Assembly (NCBI GenBank): GCA_017621055.1
Contig: JAGATX010000027.1
Location: 91,551-129,490, forward strand
Origin: Muribaculaceae bacterium
GTDB lineage: Bacteria; Bacteroidota; Bacteroidia; Bacteroidales; Muribaculaceae
Direction of reading: 5' to 3'
DNA: 37,940 nt
Position numbers and translations under genes: made by a program. The notes below the pieces were generated by a model. That model saw only the letters and a list, made by a program, of their open reading frames with translations. It did no database searches and was not told the DNA's origin. Positions 32,109 through 37,940 of this stretch are shown piece after piece. Each line of letters opens with the position of its first letter. Within the stretch, counting starts at the first letter, position 1.

Positions 32109-34841
32109 ATGAGACGACTTTTGACTGTGATTCTGGTGCTTTGCCTTGGCAGTGCCATGGCTTTTGCCGCCGGAGCCAACATTGTGTGCCATGGCACCGT
32201 GGTCGACGAAACCGGCGAGCCTATCATAGGTGCCAGCGTAGTGATAACGGACGGCCGCGCCCTCGGTACTACCGACATCGACGGCGAATTCGATGTACGT
32301 GTGCCCGAAGGCACTCCCTCGCTTACTTTCAGCTACGTGGGATACGTCAACAAAACGGTGGCTGTCGCCGCCGACATGGGCACTATCCGCCTGGAGCCCT
32401 CCAATGAGCTGCTCAACGACGTTATCGTGACCCAGAGCCTTGCGCGCACGCGCCAGACCCCTGTTGCCGTCACCCAGGTGAACCGCGCCGAACTCGACGT
32501 GAAATTAGGCACCCAGGAACTCCCCGAAGTGCTCAACACCACCCCCGGCGTCTGGGCTACCAAGGACGGCGGCGGCTTCGGCGACGCCAAAATCAACATG
32601 CGCGGCTTCAAGAGCGAAAACGTTGCCGTGCTCGTCAACGGTATCCCCGTCAACGATATGGAAGGCGGCTGGGTATACTGGAGCAACTGGGCAGGCCTCG
32701 GCGACGTGGCATCCAACATACAGACGCAGCGAGGCCTCGGCGCCGCCGTGCTTTCCGCTCCCTCTATCGGCGGTACCATCAACATCACCACCCAGACCCT
32801 CGACGCCGAACGCGGCGGCCGCATATGGTACGGCATGGGTAACGACGGCATGAACGACATGGGCATCAAGCTCTCGACCGGCGTCCTCAAAGGCGGCTGG
32901 GCCATCACAGTGCTCGGCTCCCACAAATGGGGCGACGGATACATCCAGGGCACCGACTTCAAGTCGTACAACTACTTCGTGAATATCTCCAAGCGTATCA
33001 ACGACCGCCATCAGCTGTCGCTCACGGCCTTCGGCGCACCCCAGACCCACAACAAGCGCTCCAGCCAGGACGGCCTGACGATTATGAACTATCAGACCCT
33101 CGCACGCCGATACATGGGCAGCGAGAGTCCCTACCGCTACAACCCCTCGTTCGGTTACGACCTTCAGGGTCAGCGCCGCACATCTAACCGCAACACCTAC
33201 CACAAGCCCCAGATATCGCTGGCCCACATATGGCAGATAGATAAGAAATCGAGCCTCTCCACAACCCTGTACGTATCGCTGGCTTCCGGCGGCGGTTACT
33301 CCGGCCAGGGCCGCGGCACTTACAACGGCACAAGCCTCTCCAACTCGTCGTGGTACGGCGCCACCGCCGGCACGCCGAACACCTTGTTCCGCAACGCCGA
33401 CGGCACCTTCGGCTACAACCTCATTCAGGAGATGAACCGCGCCAGCGAGACCGGCTCGAACATGGTGATGTCTGAAAGCAACAACTCCCACAACTGGTAC
33501 GGCCTCGTGTCCACCTACACCAACAGCTTCTTCGACAAGCGGCTCAACATCCTGGCCGGTATCGACCTCCGCTACTACGTGGGGTATCACAACAACAAAA
33601 TCATCGACCTATACGACGGCGAATACTTCATGGATGACTCCTCGCGTAAAAACGTGAAAGTCGAGAACAACGCCGCCGCCGCCGACCCCAACTGGCGCTA
33701 CCAGAAACTCGGCGTGGGCGATGTGGTTTACCGCGACTACGAAGGCCGCACTAATCAGGAAGGCGTCTACGCTCAGGCCGAGTACACCCTCTTCGACAAG
33801 CACCTCAACCTCGTGCTCTCCGGCTCGCTCTCCAACACCGGCTACCAGCGCGTGGACCATTTCTATTACGACAAGGAGCACGCCAAGAGTCCCACTTACA
33901 ACTTCCTGGGCGGTACCGCCAAATTCGGCGCAAACTATAACATCGACCGCCACAACAACGTATTCTTCAACATCGGCTACATCAGCCGCGCTCCTTTCTT
34001 CGCAAAAGGCGTGTTCCTGAGCCAGGCAACCTCCAACGCCGCCAACCCCAACCCCGTCAACGAGAAGATTTTCTCCGTCGAGGCCGGTTACGGTTTCCGC
34101 TCCAAGATATTCTCCGCACAGCTCAACGCTTACTACACAAAGTGGTACGACAAAACCACCACACGCGGCGGCGACATCACCAACGAAGCCCACTACGGCG
34201 ACCGCTTCTACCTCAACCTCACCGGCGTGAACGCCCGCCACATGGGTGTGGAACTCAACTTCACCGTCGTGCCCACTCGGTGGATGGAAATCACCGGCAT
34301 GCTCTCCCTGGGTAGCTACATATGGGACAACAACGCCAAAGGTTACTTCTACAACCAGCTCGGCCAGCCCCTCAAAAACCTTGCCGGCGACCAGGCCGAG
34401 GGCATCCTCTCCCCCGACCATGCATGGGCCGTACTCAACCAGGACGGCATCAAAGTCGGCGGCTCGGCACAGACCACCGCCGCACTGGGCGTAAACTTCC
34501 GCCCCTTCAACGGCTTCCGCATCGGCGCCGACTGGAAAGTGGCCGCAAACAACTACTCCGACTACACCATCAGCTCCTCGGCATTCTCCGCCAACAAGGA
34601 GATCACCCTGCCCGACCCCTGGAAGATACCCTGGGGCAACCAGCTCGACCTCAACGCATCGTACTCCTTCGATTTCGGCGGTGTACGCGCCACCCTCTTC
34701 GGCAACGTCCACAACCTGTTCAACTACAACTACATGGTCGATGCCACCACTCCTTCCGACGTTGCCGGCACCTGGGAGAACGCCTACGGCTTCTACAGCT
34801 TTGGCCGCACCTACTCCATGAAACTGCGCGTCAACTTCTAA
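32109..34841 (+). CDS. TonB-dependent receptor (SusC-like position, with lipoprotein partner)
   Basis: A 910-residue outer membrane receptor. The signal peptide is MRRLLTVILVLCLGSAMAFA. A CarboxypepD_reg-like domain follows at about 25-105 (HGTVVDETGEPIIGASVVIT, DIDGEFDV, LTFSYVGY), then a plug with VIVTQSLARTRQTPVAVTQV, ELPEVLNTTPGVWATKDGGG, NMRGFKSENVAVLVNGIPVN and VLSAPSIGGTINITTQ. A long barrel ends GRTYSMKLRVNF. The start is the ATG at 32109, giving a proper signal peptide; an earlier in-frame ATA/TTG-type extension overlaps the promoter. Its lipoprotein partner begins 21 bases after the stop. The ligand is unknown; no glycosidase or regulator is in reach to suggest a sugar. Confidence 0.92.
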   Translation: MRRLLTVILVLCLGSAMAFAAGANIVCHGTVVDETGEPIIGASVVITDGRALGTTDIDGEFDVRVPEGTPSLTFSYVGYVNKTVAVAADMGTIRLEPSNELLNDVIVTQSLARTRQTPVAVTQVNRAELDVKLGTQELPEVLNTTPGVWATKDGGGFGDAKINMRGFKSENVAVLVNGIPVNDMEGGWVYWSNWAGLGDVASNIQTQRGLGAAVLSAPSIGGTINITTQTLDAERGGRIWYGMGNDGMNDMGIKLSTGVLKGGWAITVLGSHKWGDGYIQGTDFKSYNYFVNISKRINDRHQLSLTAFGAPQTHNKRSSQDGLTIMNYQTLARRYMGSESPYRYNPSFGYDLQGQRRTSNRNTYHKPQISLAHIWQIDKKSSLSTTLYVSLASGGGYSGQGRGTYNGTSLSNSSWYGATAGTPNTLFRNADGTFGYNLIQEMNRASETGSNMVMSESNNSHNWYGLVSTYTNSFFDKRLNILAGIDLRYYVGYHNNKIIDLYDGEYFMDDSSRKNVKVENNAAAADPNWRYQKLGVGDVVYRDYEGRTNQEGVYAQAEYTLFDKHLNLVLSGSLSNTGYQRVDHFYYDKEHAKSPTYNFLGGTAKFGANYNIDRHNNVFFNIGYISRAPFFAKGVFLSQATSNAANPNPVNEKIFSVEAGYGFRSKIFSAQLNAYYTKWYDKTTTRGGDITNEAHYGDRFYLNLTGVNARHMGVELNFTVVPTRWMEITGMLSLGSYIWDNNAKGYFYNQLGQPLKNLAGDQAEGILSPDHAWAVLNQDGIKVGGSAQTTAALGVNFRPFNGFRIGADWKVAANNYSDYTISSSAFSANKEITLPDPWKIPWGNQLDLNASYSFDFGGVRATLFGNVHNLFNYNYMVDATTPSDVAGTWENAYGFYSFGRTYSMKLRVNF

Positions 34842-34862
34842 CCACCAAGCAAGCATAAACTT

Positions 34863-36845
34863 ATGAAAACTCCAAAATTAACATACGCTCTGCTTGCCAT
34901 GGCAGCCGCCGCAACCCTCACCGGGTGCGACGAGAACTCGTGGAACAAGCACATCGACGGGTTCGATGAAATCAACGACGAACCCATAGCCGACGTCCGC
35001 ACGATAGATTACACCCTCACCGCCGCCGACTACAACGCCATAGCAACCAACGCCACAAACAAGGCTCTGGCAGGCGAAGAAGGCGCCGACGCCCTCGCTG
35101 CGGTCGGCAAAAACAAATGCTTCTCCGAGGCCATCAGCGCCGCCGACTACGTGCCCGCCTTCCTCGAAAGCACATCGTTCCCATACTTCACCCTCACCGA
35201 CGGCTCGGCAGTGAAACTCACCTACAACCTGCAGAACGACGTGCCCGCCGCCGTCGCCGCCGGGCGCTCGGCACAGGCAATAACCATAGCCGACGATTAC
35301 TATGCCGATGAGGTATGGTACGATACCGAAGACCACATCAACGCCTTCGCGCCGTCGCACCCCGCCGAAAACTACCTCGCCGCATATCTCGCCGACTATG
35401 CCGACCCCGCTGAAGGTACCGTCTGCGTGGTGACTTACAACAACGCCCAGTCCGACCCCGTCTTCGGAGGCGCCGACCAGCCCGTGGGTCCCGTCGACGT
35501 CTACTCCAAGGCCTTCACCGACAATATCGACGGCTACACCATCGACAACAAACTCCTCCCCCCCGAACTCGAATACGTATGGAGCTACGGCGGCGAGATC
35601 TACGGGGCCAAAGCCGCCGCATATAAAGACGGCACAAGCTATGCTACCGAATCGTGGCTGATCTCACCCGAAGTCAGCCTCGACGGCGTGACCGACATCA
35701 CCATGACCTTCGAACACGTGGTCAACAAATTCCCCTCCGCCGAATTTGCCCGCGAACACTGCACCATGCTCGTTAAGGTTGTCGGCACATCCACCTGGAC
35801 CCCCGTGGCCATCCCGCAGTACACCAACAACGACAGCTGGACCTTCGGCGCCAGCGGCGACATAGACCTCAACGCCTTCCAGGGCAAGAACATACAGTTC
35901 GCCTTCCGCTACGTCAGCCTCGAAGGCCAGAGCGGCACATGGGAAATCAAGAACCTCGTGATCAAGGGCATGCCCGCCGCCGACAACGCCCCCGCCCGAG
36001 CCTCAGCCCTCCAGGGCCTCGTAATCGACAAAGTAGCTGCGGCTTACGCATACAGCGAAGAAACCGGCGAATGGTCGCCCGCCGACTACGTAGTGCTCCA
36101 GCCCGACACATACTCACAGATGGGCCAGAGCCACGCCAACCTCGCCACCGCAGAGCCGTATCTTTCCACATACCTCGCCCTCACCTTCCCCTATGCTCCC
36201 GCCGAGACCGTCAAAAACGTACTATGGCTCCACTATGCCGGCGGAAGCACATCGTATGACTGCACCCAGTACGTCAGCAACGGCACCGCATGGACTGCCA
36301 ACAACTTCGTGACCGAAGAAACCGCCCAGTTCGTGCGCAACGCCGGCCACTGGCTCTATAACCCCAATGTAACCCTCGTCCTTCCCGCCGGCAAAAACCA
36401 GGAACTCAGCACCCTCTACTTCCAGGCATGCGTCGACTGGGTATATGAGAACATATGCGTGCCCCTGGGCGACACCTCGATAAAGAGCGGCAAATTCTAC
36501 GTCACCTCCTACGGAAACAACGAGTACTATTCCGGTACCTCCGCATACCAGGGTAACGTAGACCTCCGCGCCGACAAAGCACGCGAACAGTATCCCGCCG
36601 GATACGAAGGCATGACCGACGACCAGATCGTGACCCTCATGAAAGAACGCTTCATGAACGAAGTAATGCCCGGCGCACTCGCCCGACTCCATCCCGACGC
36701 AGCGCCAATACCCGGCATAGACCTCCTGTACACAATCACATTCGGCGTATACACCGGCACAAGCACAACATATACCGCCGTATTCAAAGTCACAGCGCCC
36801 GCAACATTCGAACCCGTGAGCTGCACATGGGATAACCCCGAATAA
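34863..36845 (+). CDS. Surface lipoprotein, DUF5017/choice-of-anchor-like, partner of the receptor
   Basis: A 660-residue lipoprotein. The signal and lipobox are MKTPKLTYALLAMAAAATLT followed by Gly-Cys22, so the mature protein is anchored by Cys22. The first third (DYTLTAADYNAIATNATNKA, FSEAISAADYVPAFLESTSF) resembles lipoproteins found beside TonB-dependent receptors in gut Bacteroidales. The middle (about 225-375, with ESWLISPEVSLDGVTDITMT, FEHVVNKF, NIQFAFRYVS) is a jelly-roll of the DUF5017/choice-of-anchor type. The C-terminal third is not recognised. It follows the receptor by 21 bases and probably caps it or captures its ligand, playing the SusD role without SusD sequence. It ends at a GC-rich hairpin. 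Confidence 0.82.
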   Translation: MKTPKLTYALLAMAAAATLTGCDENSWNKHIDGFDEINDEPIADVRTIDYTLTAADYNAIATNATNKALAGEEGADALAAVGKNKCFSEAISAADYVPAFLESTSFPYFTLTDGSAVKLTYNLQNDVPAAVAAGRSAQAITIADDYYADEVWYDTEDHINAFAPSHPAENYLAAYLADYADPAEGTVCVVTYNNAQSDPVFGGADQPVGPVDVYSKAFTDNIDGYTIDNKLLPPELEYVWSYGGEIYGAKAAAYKDGTSYATESWLISPEVSLDGVTDITMTFEHVVNKFPSAEFAREHCTMLVKVVGTSTWTPVAIPQYTNNDSWTFGASGDIDLNAFQGKNIQFAFRYVSLEGQSGTWEIKNLVIKGMPAADNAPARASALQGLVIDKVAAAYAYSEETGEWSPADYVVLQPDTYSQMGQSHANLATAEPYLSTYLALTFPYAPAETVKNVLWLHYAGGSTSYDCTQYVSNGTAWTANNFVTEETAQFVRNAGHWLYNPNVTLVLPAGKNQELSTLYFQACVDWVYENICVPLGDTSIKSGKFYVTSYGNNEYYSGTSAYQGNVDLRADKAREQYPAGYEGMTDDQIVTLMKERFMNEVMPGALARLHPDAAPIPGIDLLYTITFGVYTGTSTTYTAVFKVTAPATFEPVSCTWDNPE

Positions 36846-36869
36846 CACACTCACGCAAGCCCATAACCG

Positions 36870-36904
36870 ACGCCCCCGCGGAACATCAGCACCCGCGGGG
36901 GCGT
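36870..36904 (+). terminator. GC-rich hairpin after the receptor-lipoprotein operon
   Basis: ACGCCCCCGCGG and CCGCGGGGGCGT form a perfect 12-bp stem with an 11-base loop. Only a short TTAT follows, so it may be a pause or partial terminator and may let some transcription continue into the adenosyltransferase gene 32 bases on. Confidence 0.7.
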
Positions 36905-36936
36905 TATCACCTAAAAAACCTCCAACTCCCCGAAAT

Positions 36937-37485
36937 ATGCCAAAATCGAACATCTACACCCGCACAGGCGACAAAGGAACAACATCCCTCGTCGGCGGCA
37001 CACGGGTCGACAAAACCGACCCGCGTCTCGAAGCCTACGGCACCGTCGACGAACTAAACAGCTGGCTCGGCCTCATGAACACCTCCGAGGCAATACCCGC
37101 TCAGGCGCACACAACCCTCAGCACAGCTATGAACCACCTCTTCGACATCGGCGCTGCCCTCGCAACAGAGCCCGACTCCGTCTGGCAGCCTCGGCCATTC
37201 CCCGCCGAAGCCGTCGCCGCCCTCGAAGCCGACATCGACAGCCTCGACGCACAACTGCCACGCCACAACCGGTTCATACTGCCAAGCGGCCACCCCGACG
37301 CCGCACGTGCCAATATAGCACGCGCCGTGGCACGCCGCGCCGAACGACGCATTCTCGCACTGCCCACCATAGAGCCCGCTATAATCCAGTATATCAACCG
37401 GCTAAGCGATTACCTGTTCGTTCTCTCCCGCGCCATAAACATTTTAAACAACGTCAATGAAATATTTTGGCAAAAAAATTGTTAG
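36937..37485 (+). CDS. PduO-type ATP:cob(I)alamin adenosyltransferase
   Basis: A 182-residue enzyme that transfers the adenosyl group of ATP to cob(I)alamin, making coenzyme B12. The N-terminal ATP-binding motif YTRTGDKGTTSLVGGTRVDK spans residues 7-26. It is followed by YGTVDELNSWLGL and, near the C-terminus, INRLSDYLFVLSRAINI, all standard for the PduO/EutT-like trimeric type. Helical throughout, cytoplasmic and full-length. It follows the hairpin after the lipoprotein gene and precedes a small DUF2795 gene by 44 bases, with no clear promoter of its own. The product supports adenosylcobalamin-dependent enzymes such as methylmalonyl-CoA mutase. Confidence 0.95.
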   Translation: MPKSNIYTRTGDKGTTSLVGGTRVDKTDPRLEAYGTVDELNSWLGLMNTSEAIPAQAHTTLSTAMNHLFDIGAALATEPDSVWQPRPFPAEAVAALEADIDSLDAQLPRHNRFILPSGHPDAARANIARAVARRAERRILALPTIEPAIIQYINRLSDYLFVLSRAINILNNVNEIFWQKNC

Positions 37486-37529
37486 TATATACAACTGAAC
37501 AGCAAAAACAATAAAACCAACATAGCAAA

Positions 37530-37751
37530 ATGTACTGGACACTCGAATTGGCCTCGAAGCTCGAAGACGCACCCTGGCCCGCAACCAAAGAAGAACTCAT
37601 CGACTACGCCATGCGAAGCGGTTCGCCCATGGAAGTGATTGAAAACCTCCAGGAAATAGAAGACGAAGGCGATACCTACGAGAGCATAGAAGACATCTGG
37701 CCCGACTACCCCTCAAAAGAAGACTTCCTCTTCAACGAGGACGAGTACTAA
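37530..37751 (+). CDS. DUF2795 family small acidic protein
   Basis: A 73-residue protein, MYWTLELASKLEDAPWPATK to FLFNEDEY, strongly acidic in its second half. It matches the DUF2795-type proteins common in Bacteroidetes: PWPATKEELIDYAMRSGSPM, then EVIENLQEIEDEGDTYESIE. The aromatic start and acidic tail are typical. Function unknown. It probably shares a transcript with the adenosyltransferase gene upstream and is closed by a hairpin beginning 29 bases after its stop. Confidence 0.85.
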   Translation: MYWTLELASKLEDAPWPATKEELIDYAMRSGSPMEVIENLQEIEDEGDTYESIEDIWPDYPSKEDFLFNEDEY

Positions 37752-37779
37752 GACCCTGAAATCTACATAAATACTGATT

Positions 37780-37824
37780 ACCAGCCATATAAACAATTCG
37801 AATTTGTTTGTATGGCTGGTGTTT
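37780..37824 (+). terminator. Intrinsic terminator after the DUF2795 gene
   Basis: ACCAGCCATA and TATGGCTGGT pair, with an inner AAACAA/TTGTTT extension, giving a long hairpin followed by GTTTT. The last 115 bases of the window beyond it are AT-rich and hold no gene I can support. Confidence 0.85.
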
Positions 37825-37940
37825 TATGGCCTCAAATGGCAATATTTGTTCGTATAATTGATGGGAAAAGAGGTTTTGTTTGTATATAATTCGTTGCAAT
37901 TATGTACATTCTCAATAGAGGAGTAATATCACCTGTCTTA

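Noticed and set aside
33609-34856. A 415-codon open frame antisense to the second TonB-dependent receptor
   Set aside because: Translation is a Val/Gly/Glu-rich shadow without motifs; the plus strand is clearly coding.
36846-36936. Cobalamin riboswitch before the adenosyltransferase gene
   Set aside because: The interval is only about 90 bases and is mostly a simple GC-rich hairpin; no B12-box-like sequence is visible.

Overview
The window reads as chromosomal DNA from a Bacteroidales bacterium with a GC-rich genome, probably a gut member of the Muribaculaceae or a close relative (the family is my inference). The evidence is repeated matches to the Bacteroidetes promoter (TTTG, about 19-20 bases, then TAnnTTTG), two TonB-dependent receptors with carboxypeptidase-regulatory-like N-terminal domains, a DUF5017-like SusD-position lipoprotein, type IX secretion C-terminal tails, and the Bacteroidetes fusion of a NagB-like domain to a PIG-L deacetylase. 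No rRNA, tRNA or CRISPR was seen.

Layout. 1-1580 (minus): pdxJ, exbB and exbD, the last cut by the window edge. 1736-3686 (plus): a tightly overlapping set of a lone ACT-like protein, nadK and a YgjP-like metallopeptidase. 3837-5780: groES-groEL with a strong terminator. 5936-6546: a HigB/RelE toxin broken by a frameshift, followed by an intact XRE antitoxin. 6850-8718: a large secreted multidomain protein with a type IX sorting tail. 8803-10167: a FadL-like outer membrane channel. 10168-10417: a decayed REP-associated transposase with palindromes. 10478-11796: a MazG-type pyrophosphohydrolase and deoC. 11828-15529: a GYF_2/CD225 protein, a YfhO-like polytopic membrane protein and a small HSPF-motif protein.

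15575-19826 (minus) is the most unusual block. It is a two-gene cassette encoding a 795-residue protein of unknown function, probably rich in beta structure, and a full-length phage-type large terminase. No portal, capsid, integrase or lysis gene accompanies them. It sits between ordinary chromosomal genes and has the same GC-rich character.

19909-22323: a TonB-dependent receptor. 22329-22583 (minus): a TSCPD protein. 22584-22978: a gene-free stretch with a perfect 19-bp inverted repeat. 22979-28605 (minus): a five-gene MacAB-TolC-like export operon (ATPase, two permeases, adaptor, outer membrane channel). 28910-30895: the NagB-like/PIG-L fusion. 30977-31831: decayed gene fragments, including a receptor reduced to its signal peptide and C-terminus and joined to a membrane-protein fragment. 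32109-36845: a TonB-dependent receptor with its lipoprotein partner. 36937-37751: a PduO-type cobalamin adenosyltransferase and a DUF2795 protein, closed by a terminator.

Together these are mostly housekeeping genes (cofactors B6, NADP and B12; chaperonins; deoxyribose catabolism) interleaved with envelope functions (TonB energisation, receptors, efflux, secretion) and small islands of mobile-element decay. The best candidate for an undescribed system is the terminase cassette.
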